From contig JBDTVS010000200.1 in NCBI GenBank assembly GCA_040007095.1, positions 1-49,107 on the forward strand: a stretch of DNA of 49,107 bases. Direction: 5' to 3'. Each line of letters starts with the position of its first letter. Positions within the stretch are counted from its first letter, which is position 1. The notes under the pieces are model-generated. The model saw only the letters and a list, made by a program, of their open reading frames with translations. It had not been told where the DNA came from and searched no databases. This stretch comes from JBDTVS01 sp040007095. GTDB lineage: Bacteria; Acidobacteriota; Vicinamibacteria; Vicinamibacterales; CAVVIG01. Positions 31,838-40,870 of the stretch are shown here, piece by piece. The translations under genes and the position numbers were made by a program.

Positions 31838-33166
31838 ATGGCTGGAGTTTCGAGCGATCCGATCGTGGTCAAGGATGCCACGTGCACGTACTGCGGGTGT
31901 CTCTGTGACGACATCGAGCTTCACGCGACGGGCGACCGCATCGTGAGGGCCGCGCGCGCCTGCACGCTCGGCCGCGCGTGGTTCTTCAACCATGCGGTGG
32001 AACACGGGCTGCCGGCCGCCTTGATCAACGGACGGCCGGCCGCACTCGGTGCGGCCGTGGAGGCCGCGGCGGCACTCCTGGACGCCGCGGACCTGCCGCT
32101 CGTCTACGGTCTCGGAAACTCGACGTGCGAATCGCAGCGCGCGGCAATCAAGCTGGCCGAGCGAATCGGCGGGGTGATCGACAGTCACACGTCGCTCACC
32201 CATGGGCCCACGAAAATCGCCGGTCAACTCGTGGGCAAGCTCACGTGCACGCTCGGCGAGGTCAAGAACCGAGCCGACCTCATCGTCTACTGGGGAACGA
32301 ATCCGGTCGAGAGCCACCCTCGCCATCTCACCAAGTTCACGCTGACCCCACGAGGCAAGTTCGTCCCCGGGGGACGCAAAGACCGGACGATGGTGCTCGT
32401 GGACGTTCGTGAGACGCTGAGCGCGAGAGCCAGTGACCTGTTCCTGCAAGTCCACCCGGGCGCGGACCTGGAGGTGCTGACGGCGCTCCGAGCCATGGTC
32501 CACGGCCGAGCCCTCGATCGCCGCCTTGTCGAAGCCACCGGCGTGACCGTCGATCGGCTCGAGGATCTGGTCCGGCGGATGAAGCACGCCCGCTTCGGCG
32601 TGTTCTTCTTCGGCAGCGGCCTCACGACGACGCGCGGGAGGCACGCCAACGTGGCGGCGCTGCTGATGTTGACCGCCGAGCTGAACAACTTCACGAAGTT
32701 CGCCGCGATTCCCATGCGCGACTACGGCAACGAGGCCGGCGCGGACAACGTCATGAGCTGGCAGGCCGGCTATCCCTTCGGCATCGACTTCACACGCGGC
32801 TACCCGCGTTCGAATCCCGGCGAGTCCACGGCTGTCGATCTGCTGGTCCGCCAGGATGTCGACGCTGCGCTCGTCGTGGCCGCTGATCCGTGGTCGACGA
32901 TGCCGAACGCGGCGCTCGAGCACCTCGATCGCATTCCCCGCATCGTGATCGATCGAAAGATCACGGCCGCCAGCCGGGCCGCAGCCGTGCACTTCACGAC
33001 CGCCGCGCCGGGCATCAGCTCGAGCGGGACGGCGTATCGCATGGACAAGGTGCCAATCCCGCTTCGGGCGGCGCTGTCGTCCCCGCATGGCAGCGACGAG
33101 GATGTGCTCCGAGGGATTCACGATGCGATTGTCGCCTCGCGGCGTCCATCTTCGCGGGCGCTTTAG
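31838..33166 (+). CDS. fhcB: Formyltransferase/hydrolase complex subunit B (FwdB/FmdB family)
   Basis: This 442-residue protein is homologous to archaeal formylmethanofuran dehydrogenase subunit B. Iron-sulfur-type cysteines are kept: C16, C19, C23 and C42 (CTYCGCLC, then RACTLG). The segment GNSTCESQ ... DSHTSLTHGP (94-124) matches the archaeal active-site strand, but the Mo/W-ligating Cys/Sec position is T121, so metal-pterin redox chemistry is not expected. This agrees with the bacterial complex acting as a hydrolase that releases formate, with FhcB structural. ATG 31838 is chosen from the family's usual start. It is divergent from ftr and convergent with fhcA, so not in an operon with either. 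Confidence 0.93.
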   Translation: MAGVSSDPIVVKDATCTYCGCLCDDIELHATGDRIVRAARACTLGRAWFFNHAVEHGLPAALINGRPAALGAAVEAAAALLDAADLPLVYGLGNSTCESQRAAIKLAERIGGVIDSHTSLTHGPTKIAGQLVGKLTCTLGEVKNRADLIVYWGTNPVESHPRHLTKFTLTPRGKFVPGGRKDRTMVLVDVRETLSARASDLFLQVHPGADLEVLTALRAMVHGRALDRRLVEATGVTVDRLEDLVRRMKHARFGVFFFGSGLTTTRGRHANVAALLMLTAELNNFTKFAAIPMRDYGNEAGADNVMSWQAGYPFGIDFTRGYPRSNPGESTAVDLLVRQDVDAALVVAADPWSTMPNAALEHLDRIPRIVIDRKITAASRAAAVHFTTAAPGISSSGTAYRMDKVPIPLRAALSSPHGSDEDVLRGIHDAIVASRRPSSRAL

Positions 33167-33848
33167 CGAGGCTGCTCCTGCGGCCTGTCGGGCCCCCGGG
33201 TCCGGCTGGAGCCAATGCCTTTTTGGAAATTCTTGACGCGAGCACGACCAGAAAACAAGTCGTTCCGCGAACAGCTCGACGCGGGGCCCCGGCGCGGCAG
33301 CCGCGCTGGGGTGGGGCACCGCGGGAACCGCTGCTCCGGTTTCGGTGCACAGCAGGCGCAGCTCCGCGAGCTGCGCCGGATTCGGCGATCCGTGCGCGGT
33401 TTCCCGTCTGTCGCGTGGGTCACGGCGCCTGCAACGGTTCGCTTTCGCGAGCCATGTTCTGGTCATTTCGTCGTTGCAGCGAATTTCCGCGGGCACTGTT
33501 TAGAGCCGACGTTGAGAGCCGACGCGATCTTCCTGTAAAAAGCGCTCCGCGTTGTGGGCGTAGCGAACATCTCGGGGATGCTGCCGCAGACGACCGCGGT
33601 TCAACGAATGTACAGGCTGAATGCCATGCCGACGAGCAGGCCGGCAGCCGTGACGTGTCCATCCTGCGCGGTTCGCCCGGAGAAGGTCGAGCTCTGATAC
33701 CGCACGCCCAGATCGAACGACGCGTTGGGAAGCACGAGAGACTTCGTCTTCCATTTTTTTCACGACGAAGGTCGGTCAATAGCGCAACTGGTATCGGCTG
33801 ACGATGGACTATCAAAGGGCCGGGCGGCTGACACACGAAGGTCAAAGC
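33167..33848. other. Non-coding convergent gap between fhcB and fhcA
   Basis: This 682-base gap separates two convergent genes. I see no intact gene. A plus-strand frame at 33215-33538 (MPFWKFLTRARPENK...) has no recognisable domain or ribosome-binding site. The right part holds an apparent C-terminal fragment of an exported protein on the minus strand (33601-33759). The space is large enough to have lost a gene. Confidence 0.5.
33601..33759 (-). pseudogene. Possible C-terminal remnant of an outer-membrane barrel protein
   Basis: A 52-codon minus-strand stretch reads KSLVLPNASFDLGVRYQSST, then a short turn, then VTAAGLLVGMAFSLYIR before its stop. Alternating hydrophobic strands near a C-terminus resemble the last strands of outer-membrane barrels. 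It is cut off by an in-frame TGA next to a run of A residues (33754-33760), and no start is available. It may be a decayed gene; no homologue was checked. Confidence 0.3.
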
Positions 33849-35477
33849 CTATTCGTTCAGAGTCCTGACGTCAGCTCCACTGATGCGCTCGGTCTCAACC
33901 GGATAGTTGTCGAACGATATCGTGTAGACCTTCTGGAAGAGCGGGCGCAAGTAGTCCTCGATCTGTTCGTCGAAGGCGGGCTGGACAATGAACTGGCGCC
34001 CATTGGCCACTGAACGGATCTCTCCTTCTTCGACAACGATCTGACCGCCCTTGATGACGTAGCGCGGGTACTCGAACAGGAAGCCGCTCTCAGGCTTTTC
34101 CGCGTACAGGGTCATGTCGGCATCCGCACCGACGCCGAGGTGCCCCTTCTGCGGCAGGCCGAGCGCGCGTGCCGGCCCGGCGGAGCTGATGATCGCGATT
34201 TCCGACAGCGTGTACTGCCGATCGAGATCGGCCAGCACGATGCGTCCGCGCGCCTCCTCCGGGAGCGCCTTGATTTGTTCCTTTCGAAATTCGACGTCCA
34301 TCAGCAGGCGGATGATTTCCGGGTAACGCCAGAAGCACGCGCCGTTTGGATGGTCGGTCGTGAGGAACACCCGCCAGGGATCGTCGATGAGCAGCATCAG
34401 CTCCAACCCCACGGCCCACTGCACGGCGTTCACCAACTTGGTCGGTTTGTAGGTGTGCGGCACAATCCCGCAGCCGGTCTCGTTCTCGACGTCGATGTTG
34501 CCCCACTTGCGGCCGGTGAGCTGGTGGAGCACGTGCTGCCAGGGCCCATCGGCGGTGATCGTGACCGTTTCACCGAACAGCATCGCGCCGGCATCGGTCG
34601 TCAGGTTCTTGTGGGCGTTGAAGTACTCGGCAATGGTCGCGGCTTCCGAACGCATGGACGCCCAGTCGTCGCCTCCGTATGCGTGGAACTGCAGATGGGC
34701 GAGGTGAGCGCGATGTCCCTCCAGGATCCGCATCGTTTCGAGGGTCGTCGCCACGTTGCCAGGCGCGCCGAGATTGTTGCAGTGCAAGTGCAGCGGATGC
34801 GGCAGCTTCAGGTCGTCGACGATCTTGGCAAGGCCCGCGACGATCTTCGCCGGCGTCAGCGACGTGTAGCCTTCCACGGGGCCGGACATGACCTTGGCGT
34901 CCTTGCCCCATTTCCAGGCCGCGACGCCTCCCGGGTTCACGGCCTTCACGCCGTACGCCTTCGCGGCCCAGATCAGCCAGCCGACGACGTGCCGCGCCCG
35001 TTCGACCTCGCCTGTCTCGAGGAGATCCAGCACGATCTCGTTGTTGGCCATCAGCGCGAGGCACGACTTGTCGACAATAGGTGTGTCTTGGAGCTCTTCG
35101 TGCGTGTGTCTGGCCGAAAGAATCGGCACGGCGGCTTCGTTGACGGTCGTCCAGCCCATTCCTGCGTACAGGTATCCGGTCGCGAACGTCGTCGGCGTAA
35201 CGCCGCCCAGACCGCTGCGACGATCAGGCGTCAGGAGAAACGGCGGCGCGCGCCGCATATTTTCCGGGGTGAGTGCCCGCGCAAAGTTCAAGGCCGCGCC
35301 GGCGACGTGCGTGTGGATGTCGACGCCCCCAGGCAACACCACCAACCCGGTTGCATCAATCGAACGACCGCCTTCAACCTCGGACACGATGCGGCCGTCG
35401 GCGAGGCAGATGTCCCTCACGACGCCATCGACCCCGTTGGCCGGATCGTAGACTCTCCCGCCGGTTATCCTCAGCAT
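33849..35477 (-). CDS. fhcA: Formyltransferase/hydrolase complex subunit A (FwdA family)
   Basis: This 542-residue amidohydrolase-fold protein hydrolyses the formyl-furan cofactor to formate. Expected metal ligands are visible: H55 and H57 (GVDIHTH), K178 (GVKAVNPGG, carboxylated lysine, the same number as in archaeal FwdA), H230/H232 (PLHLHCNN) and D375 (FLTTDHPNG). Segments around AYGGDDWASM and GGVTPTTFATGYLYAGMGW are typical. It starts at ATG 35477, and the family length is normal. It is a single gene with gaps on both sides. FhcC, the other large subunit, is not encoded in the window. Confidence 0.95.
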   Translation of the reverse strand: MLRITGGRVYDPANGVDGVVRDICLADGRIVSEVEGGRSIDATGLVVLPGGVDIHTHVAGAALNFARALTPENMRRAPPFLLTPDRRSGLGGVTPTTFATGYLYAGMGWTTVNEAAVPILSARHTHEELQDTPIVDKSCLALMANNEIVLDLLETGEVERARHVVGWLIWAAKAYGVKAVNPGGVAAWKWGKDAKVMSGPVEGYTSLTPAKIVAGLAKIVDDLKLPHPLHLHCNNLGAPGNVATTLETMRILEGHRAHLAHLQFHAYGGDDWASMRSEAATIAEYFNAHKNLTTDAGAMLFGETVTITADGPWQHVLHQLTGRKWGNIDVENETGCGIVPHTYKPTKLVNAVQWAVGLELMLLIDDPWRVFLTTDHPNGACFWRYPEIIRLLMDVEFRKEQIKALPEEARGRIVLADLDRQYTLSEIAIISSAGPARALGLPQKGHLGVGADADMTLYAEKPESGFLFEYPRYVIKGGQIVVEEGEIRSVANGRQFIVQPAFDEQIEDYLRPLFQKVYTISFDNYPVETERISGADVRTLNE

Positions 35478-35744
35478 AGGTCAGCGACCGCAGATATGAG
35501 GGTATAGCTCGCGGCAGATGTCTGGAGTCCTCGTCGCCTACGCCTGGCCAACGACACGCTGTGTTCGGGAACATGGGTCGCCGGACGTCGAACCATCGAC
35601 GCCAAGAGCGCGGCGCTGTCGGTTGACACCCGAGCCGTCCAAAGAGACAGGCCGATCGACAATCCATCATAGTACGCGGGATCCCTGCGATCCTGTCTGG
35701 GCGTCGAGGCGCCCGAGTGCACTTTTATTCCCTTCCGGGGCCCT

Positions 35745-35958
35745 CAGTTGAAGCTTCGCCTCAAACCGACCAGCAAGAACGGACCAGGGTGCGGCGAATC
35801 TTCGCGAGGCGGGCCGCTCAGCGGCCGCAGGCAAAGGACCCTGGCGGAAATAAAACTGCCAGCCTTATTCCCGCCCGGGCCCTAACACAGCTTCCAAAGC
35901 CGAACCGAGAGCAAAACTTGCTTCATCTTGCGAGACTCTGGCTTTAGAAGATGTCTAG
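35745..35958 (+). repeat. Dispersed long repeat, copy 1 (with insertion)
   Basis: It matches 40871-41029 in the same orientation. The first 54 bases (35750-35803 and 40875-40928) are identical, beginning GAAGCTTCGCCTCAAACCG, and the last 30 or so are nearly identical, ending AGAAGATGTCTAG. A 51-base hairpin (35831-35881) interrupts this copy only. The repeat runs into the first codons of the longer possible rnd reading frame. Confidence 0.85.
35831..35881. mobile_element. 51-base hairpin inserted in repeat copy 1
   Basis: GGACCCTGGCGGAAATAA and TTATTCCCGCCCGGGCCC form arms with 15 of 18 complementary positions around an 11-base loop. Repeat copy 2 lacks the segment and so shows the empty site (GCCGCAG joined to CTAAGACAG). 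It is non-coding and MITE- or REP-like. No target duplication is clear. Confidence 0.5.
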
Positions 35959-35977
35959 CGCCGATAATGGGCAACGC

Positions 35978-37117
35978 ATGTCCTCCACCTCCCTGCCGCC
36001 ACCCATCTTTGTCGCCGACCCGGCCGGCCTGGAGCGGCTCGTTCACGCGCTGGCCCAGTGTTCCGCCGTCGCCGTCGACACGGAATCCAACAGTCTGCAC
36101 GCCTACCGTGAGCGCGTGTGCCTGATCCAGTTTTCCACCCTCGACGCCGACTACATTGTCGACCCGCTGAAGCTGACCGACCTGCGTTCGCTCGCGCCGC
36201 TGTTCGCCAATCCGGACCAGCAGAAAATCTTTCACGCCGCCGAGTACGACCTGCTCTGCCTGGGACGCGATTACCACTTCGAGTTCGCCAACATCTTCGA
36301 CACCATGAGCGCCGCGCGCACGCTCGGCTGGCCGCACGTGGGCCTTGCCGCCATTCTGGACGCGCATTTCGGCGTGACGATGAACAAGAAGCATCAGCGC
36401 GCCGATTGGGGACACCGTCCGCTGACGCCGGAACAATTGGATTACGCCCGGCTGGACACCCATTACCTCCTCGCCTTGCGCGAGGTGCAGCTGCAGGCGC
36501 TGACCGAAGCTGGCCGATCGCCCGAGGCACACGAAGAGTTCGCGCGCCTCGCGCGGGTGCGTCCCGACCCGGTCGGCGGCGCGCCCGACCCGCTGGCCTT
36601 CTGGCGGGTCAACGGAGCGAACGTTCTCACGCCGGCGCAGGCCGCCGTCCTCAAGGAGGTCTTCGCCTATCGCGAGGAGCAGGCCGGGCGCATCGACCGG
36701 CCTCCCTTCAAAGTGATGGGCGAGTCGACGCTCATCGAGATCGCACGCCGGACGCCGCGCGACAGCGACGGCCTTCAGGGTCTGCCCGGTCTTTCGCCGG
36801 CGCAGGTCCAGCGCCACGCACACGGTTTGTTGCACGCCGTTCAACAGGGACTCCAGGCGCCGCCGCAGCGCGCGCCTCAAGTGGTCCGCGAGCCCGACGC
36901 CGTTCGCGAACGCTACGATTCGTTGCGCAAGTGGCGCAAAGAGAAGGCCCAGGCACGCGGCGTGGAGTCGGACGTGATCGTTCCCCGCTCGGCGCTGTGG
37001 GACCTCGCTCGCCGCGCCCCTCGAACGGTCGGCGAGCTGACGGAGATTGCGGACCTCGGCCCGTGGCGGCGCCAGACGTATGGAGACGAAATTTTGAAAG
37101 TGCTGTCCGCGCACTGA
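35978..37117 (+). CDS. rnd: Ribonuclease D
   Basis: This 379-residue protein has a DEDDy 3'-5' exonuclease domain (residues about 8-180): VAVDTESNSLH (first Asp and Glu), FHAAEYDLLCL (second Asp) and LDYARLDTHYLL (Tyr and last Asp). Two HRDC-type domains follow (about 205-285 and 295-375), as in RNase D, which trims stable RNA 3' ends. The ATG at 35978 is preferred. An earlier ATG at 35951 lies inside the dispersed repeat and adds nine unconserved residues. Confidence 0.92.
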   Translation: MSSTSLPPPIFVADPAGLERLVHALAQCSAVAVDTESNSLHAYRERVCLIQFSTLDADYIVDPLKLTDLRSLAPLFANPDQQKIFHAAEYDLLCLGRDYHFEFANIFDTMSAARTLGWPHVGLAAILDAHFGVTMNKKHQRADWGHRPLTPEQLDYARLDTHYLLALREVQLQALTEAGRSPEAHEEFARLARVRPDPVGGAPDPLAFWRVNGANVLTPAQAAVLKEVFAYREEQAGRIDRPPFKVMGESTLIEIARRTPRDSDGLQGLPGLSPAQVQRHAHGLLHAVQQGLQAPPQRAPQVVREPDAVRERYDSLRKWRKEKAQARGVESDVIVPRSALWDLARRAPRTVGELTEIADLGPWRRQTYGDEILKVLSAH

Positions 37118-37249
37118 ACCTTCGTTGCAGAATGTGCACGGCCGGCGGCACGACCGGCCGCGCCGGTTGACGGCGAACCGGCCGAGTGAGAACGACCGTC
37201 ACATGTTGGCGGACCGCGTCTGCCGTATGTCGCTTACAGGAGAAGGACG

Positions 37250-38347
37250 ATGAAGCAACTGCTCTACCCGATGGTCGCCTGCGTCGTATTCGGCATCGCG
37301 ACGTTCGCGGCTCAGCGCCAGACCCCGCCGCCGGCAGCGGCTGCGCAGACCGCGCCACCGGCACCGGCGGCTCCCAGAGCCGACCCCTACGCCAACAACG
37401 CCGCACCCGGGACCACGACATTTCCGCTGGCGGCCCCGGCCGGGAAGGACAGCAACGCCCGCACGGTCGCGCCCAAAGACGCGGTGAATCAGGGACCATT
37501 CGACATGGCCAGCTGGAAGTACGGTCCGGCGTTCGATCCGCCGCCGGGATCGAAAATCTGGAACCCGGTCAAGACGAAGATGATGCAAGGCGGCAAAGTG
37601 ACGGGCGGCACGCTCTTCAGCGCCACCGACCCGGCGACCTATTGCGCCATGGCGAACGCCGGCTACGACTTCATCTGGACCGAGATGCAGCACGACTCGC
37701 GCGACTGGGAAGAAGTCGCCCGCATGTGGCGGACCTGTCCGAACGCCAAGGCGGTTCCGGGCGTGCGCGTCGCCTACACGGACGAACGTGAGATCCAGCA
37801 CGCGCTCGATGCCGGCGCGCTCGTTGTCGTCGTGCCGACCGTCGACACCGTCGCCGAAGCCATCGAGGCGCGGAACTGGACCTACTTCCCGCCGCTCGGC
37901 AAACGCAGCAACGGGGGCGGCCAGGCCTTCGACGCCACGATGTGGGGCGGCGTGCCGGGCGGGTATCGCCCCACGATTAACGACAACGTCGTGCTGATCT
38001 TGATGATCGAAACGCTCGAAGGCCTTAAGAACGCGGATGAGATCGCGAAAGTACCGGGTGTGAGCGCGGTCTTCGCAGCCAGCGGCGACCTCGGCAACTT
38101 CTCGGGCTTCAGGCAGGGCACGCCCGACTACGAGCGGGCGATCAACATCGTCCACGACGCCGCGTTCAAGGCCGGAGTCCGGCTGTGCGGACCCATCGCC
38201 TGGCGCGACCGCCCGGACTTTACCTGCTTCCAGGCCGGCAGCGAAACCGCAGCGATCGCACGGGGCGTGGCGGCCGAGCTCGGTCCGCTGGCCAACACGC
38301 AGGGAAAGCCGGAGGTCGGGCCATTCGCCGCGCCGCGGAAACCGTAA
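37250..38347 (+). CDS. Exported HpcH/HpaI-aldolase-family protein
   Basis: This 365-residue protein has a signal peptide (1-21) and a Pro/Ala-rich linker before a TIM-barrel domain of the HpcH/HpaI (2-keto-3-deoxy acid aldolase/citrate lyase) superfamily from about residue 100: GGTLFSATDPATYCAMANAG, FIWTEMQHDSRDWEEV (metal-binding Glu region), VVVVPTVDTVAEA and LILMIETLEGLKNADEIAKV. Classic family members are cytoplasmic and hexameric; an exported form is unusual, and the Arg and Asp of the active site need checking. An AGGAGAAGGACG site precedes the ATG. It stands alone. The function is unknown. Confidence 0.82.
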   Translation: MKQLLYPMVACVVFGIATFAAQRQTPPPAAAAQTAPPAPAAPRADPYANNAAPGTTTFPLAAPAGKDSNARTVAPKDAVNQGPFDMASWKYGPAFDPPPGSKIWNPVKTKMMQGGKVTGGTLFSATDPATYCAMANAGYDFIWTEMQHDSRDWEEVARMWRTCPNAKAVPGVRVAYTDEREIQHALDAGALVVVVPTVDTVAEAIEARNWTYFPPLGKRSNGGGQAFDATMWGGVPGGYRPTINDNVVLILMIETLEGLKNADEIAKVPGVSAVFAASGDLGNFSGFRQGTPDYERAINIVHDAAFKAGVRLCGPIAWRDRPDFTCFQAGSETAAIARGVAAELGPLANTQGKPEVGPFAAPRKP

Positions 38348-38467
38348 CGTGGGAGCGATTCAATCAATCGTCAGGCGCGGCGACTGACGAAAGTGTCGCT
38401 CACCCGGTTCTGGCCGATCGACGCTAGGCGGGAGTGATGGGGGAAAGCCTTCCGGCAGGTGCCGCTC

Positions 38468-38532
38468 AACACAGAGGCCGCGAAGTCCGCAGAGAGAAAA
38501 TCAAGGGTCTCTGCGGATCTCGCGCTCTGTGC
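38468..38532. repeat. Imperfect hairpin repeat, copy F
   Basis: TCCGCAGAGA (38486-38495) pairs perfectly with TCTCTGCGGA (38508-38517), and CACAGAG (38470-38476) with CTCTGTG (38525-38531). It lies between the convergent ends of the HpcH/HpaI-like and cytochrome c genes. The arm wording (CACAGAG) is a variant of the CACAAAG of copies A and D. Confidence 0.75.
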
Positions 38533-38553
38533 GTCGACCGTGTGTTGCCCGAT

Positions 38554-39951
38554 CTACTTTTCGTCGCCGCTCCCACCGGAACTCGCGTTGGCGGCCGGCG
38601 CCAGCACGTCTCCGCCGACCTGATTGAACGCCAGGACCGACGGCCCGGCGTCTCCTCGCGGCAGCACGCTCGGGCCGGACCGGAAGAATACGCTTTCGGG
38701 AGCCGTCTTGACGTCGAAGAGCACGCCGATGAAGCAGTTGCTCATCTCGTCCCAGTTCTGCGGCCCCCACACGACCTTCTTGGTCGCGTCCGGATTGCTG
38801 CGATTGGCGGGCGAGTTGTCGAAGTGGGTGATGAGCTGAAGCTTCGCGCCCTTGGATAGGACGATCGGCTCCGCGAACTGATAGCCCATCTGCCAATCGA
38901 AGTTCCAGTCACCCTTGAGCACCGTCTTCGCCTCCTTGTTCGGGGAGACCACGCGGAGCTCGAAATCCTTCCCGCGCAAGTGCATGTGCGGCTGCGCGTA
39001 GACGAGCTTCGCGTTTTCTCCCAGCGTGATCTCGCTGACCACTTCCGCCTTGCCGTCTCCCGGTGGAATCGACAGGTTCAATGCGGTCGGACCGGCGTGG
39101 AAGTAGTAGCGCGTCTCCGGGGCGTTCTTGGCCAGCACCAAACCCAGCTTGGAGACATCCGACGTGGGTTTGCCGGTGGTGGTGTAGTGCATCTCGTACA
39201 CGAGATCCGACCCCTTCGGGATGAACTTCGCGGCGCCCTCCATGTCGAAGCGCTGCGCGCCAAGGCCGGGGTTGAACTTGCCGAGGATGTCGTTGCCTTC
39301 TTCCGTCGAGTTCTTGCCGATGATGGTGCGTTGCGTCTCCTGTTCGTACGCCTCGCCGGCCCGGGCGGTCGCCATCCAGCTGGAGCCGGGCGGCCGCACC
39401 CAGACCTTTCCATGGTGGAGCACCGCTGGATCGCCAGGGCGCATCTCGGCCGCCACGACCCACATGTCTTCCTTGAAGTTCGTCTTGACCAGGATGTACT
39501 TGTAATTCACCGTGCCCTGCGCCGGCACCTCGAAGGGCTTCGGCATCTCGATGACGACGTCGGGCTTGATGTTCCAGCCGCTCTCGAACACGAGCGGCGC
39601 GGGAGCGTCCTTGGCATCGCCCGCCGGCGCCCCGGCGTCCACCCATGACGTGATGGTCTGGATGTCCCGCTCGCTGAGACGGCGTTCATTCGCGAAGTGG
39701 CCGTAGGCAGGATCCGCGAACCACGGCGGCATCTGCTTCTTCACGATGGCGTTCTTGATCGCCTTCGCATACGGCCGCGACGACTCGTAGGTCAGCAGCG
39801 ACATCGGCGCGACCTCGCCGGGCCGGTGACAGCTCTGGCAGTTGGCCTGGAGCACCGGGAGCACGTCTTTGTAGAAGGTGGGAGAATCCGAGGCAGCGAG
39901 GGTCCCCGCCCCGAGCAGAGAACCGATCACAGCTATCAGGCACGCTCTCAT
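38554..39951 (-). CDS. Exported cytochrome c with copper-monooxygenase (PHM)-like domain
   Basis: This 465-residue protein has a signal peptide (1-20) and a cytochrome c domain with CQSCH (C38, C41, H42), where WFADPAYGHFANER is typical of this family. From about residue 150 it has a beta-rich domain like the type II ascorbate-dependent copper monooxygenase fold, with His-rich VLHHGKVWV, YEMHYTT and QPHMHLRGKDFEL as possible copper ligands. Such cytochrome-PHM proteins are frequent in Acidobacteria and of unknown reaction. The start at 39951 follows AAGGAGGAG. It is periplasmic. Confidence 0.82.
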   Translation of the reverse strand: MRACLIAVIGSLLGAGTLAASDSPTFYKDVLPVLQANCQSCHRPGEVAPMSLLTYESSRPYAKAIKNAIVKKQMPPWFADPAYGHFANERRLSERDIQTITSWVDAGAPAGDAKDAPAPLVFESGWNIKPDVVIEMPKPFEVPAQGTVNYKYILVKTNFKEDMWVVAAEMRPGDPAVLHHGKVWVRPPGSSWMATARAGEAYEQETQRTIIGKNSTEEGNDILGKFNPGLGAQRFDMEGAAKFIPKGSDLVYEMHYTTTGKPTSDVSKLGLVLAKNAPETRYYFHAGPTALNLSIPPGDGKAEVVSEITLGENAKLVYAQPHMHLRGKDFELRVVSPNKEAKTVLKGDWNFDWQMGYQFAEPIVLSKGAKLQLITHFDNSPANRSNPDATKKVVWGPQNWDEMSNCFIGVLFDVKTAPESVFFRSGPSVLPRGDAGPSVLAFNQVGGDVLAPAANASSGGSGDEK

Positions 39952-40047
39952 CGCACACTCCTCCTTATGCACCCGGTCGACCTACAAAGCATAAGGCAAC
40001 AGCCCCCGCGGTGCCGAGAGAAATCTCCCGATCAGTCCGGCTCAGGC

Positions 40048-40740
40048 CTAGGCGCTCGGATTGAATCGATACCCGACCCAGGGTTCCGTGGCCAGATGGC
40101 GCGGCTGTGAAGGGTCGGACTCGATCTTCTTCCGGATCTGGCCGACGAACACGCGCAGATACTCCGTGTGATCCTGGGCTTTCTCGCCCCACACCGCCTC
40201 GAGCAGCCGATCGTGCGGGATGACCCGATTGGGCCGCCTCGCCAGGTACACGAAGAGGTCGAATTCTTTTGGAGTCAGCCGCACCTCGCCGCCGCGAACA
40301 TGGATGCGGCGCGTCTGGAGGTCGATGCGAAAATCGCCGATCTCGAGCGGCGGGGAATCCGCCACATCCGGGCCCGCACGGCGGATCGCGGCTCGTACGC
40401 GGGCGAGCAGTTCGTCAGTGCCGAAAGGCTTCGTCAGGTAATCGTCGGCTCCGGCATCGAGTGCCTCGACCTTCGCGCGCTCTGCGCTCTTGACCGACAG
40501 CACGACAATGGGGACTGTGGAGACGGCGCGGATCCGGCGGCACAGCTCGACGCCGTCCATGTGCGGCATGCCCAGGTCGGTGAGCACCAGGTTGGGCCGC
40601 CAGGCGATCAGGCTGGCAAGCGCGGACTGCCCGTCCGCCACCGTGTTGACGTGATACCCCTGGCTTGTCAAAACCGTCCGTAGCACTCGTGTGATCTGCG
40701 GCTCATCGTCCACGGCGAGTACGCGACTTCCAGTGACCAT
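40048..40740 (-). CDS. OmpR/KdpE-type response regulator
   Basis: This 230-residue protein has a receiver (VLAVDDEP, Asp in LVLTDLGMPHMDG, Lys in DDYLTKPFG) and a C-terminal winged helix (GGEVRLTPKEFDLFVYLARR, then YLRVFVGQIRKKIE and GYRFNPSA). It is most like KdpE, but no kdp gene or partner kinase is adjacent. ATG 40740 has a strong AAAGGAGG site. A 31-codon upstream extension was rejected because it adds nothing conserved. Targets are unknown. Confidence 0.93.
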   Translation of the reverse strand: MVTGSRVLAVDDEPQITRVLRTVLTSQGYHVNTVADGQSALASLIAWRPNLVLTDLGMPHMDGVELCRRIRAVSTVPIVVLSVKSAERAKVEALDAGADDYLTKPFGTDELLARVRAAIRRAGPDVADSPPLEIGDFRIDLQTRRIHVRGGEVRLTPKEFDLFVYLARRPNRVIPHDRLLEAVWGEKAQDHTEYLRVFVGQIRKKIESDPSQPRHLATEPWVGYRFNPSA

Positions 40741-40870
40741 GTGTCCTCCTTTTGCTGTTGATTTCCCGTGGCCTGTATCCGCTGACGCGGTGCCACTTGA
40801 CCCGTCGTTGACCGAGATGTCCGGCCGCGACAACGCAGCGGCCGGTAGTCATTCCGAGCAGACAGTCCAT

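Larger units (their letters stand above)
35478..35977. other. Intergenic stretch between fhcA and rnd with nested repeats
   Basis: This 500-base divergent gap should contain promoters for fhcA (-) and rnd (+). Its right half is repeat copy 1 (35745-35958) with a nested hairpin insertion (35831-35881). A half-copy related to the hairpin (TTTTATTCCCTTCCGGGG, near 35722-35740) lies just left of it. I see no gene. Confidence 0.6.

Noticed and set aside
31640..33496. 618-codon minus-strand frame opposite fhcB
   Set aside because: Shadow frame with no conserved sequence; fhcB is unambiguous.
33215..33538. 107-codon plus-strand frame after fhcB
   Set aside because: No ribosome-binding site, no domain, composition like non-coding sequence.
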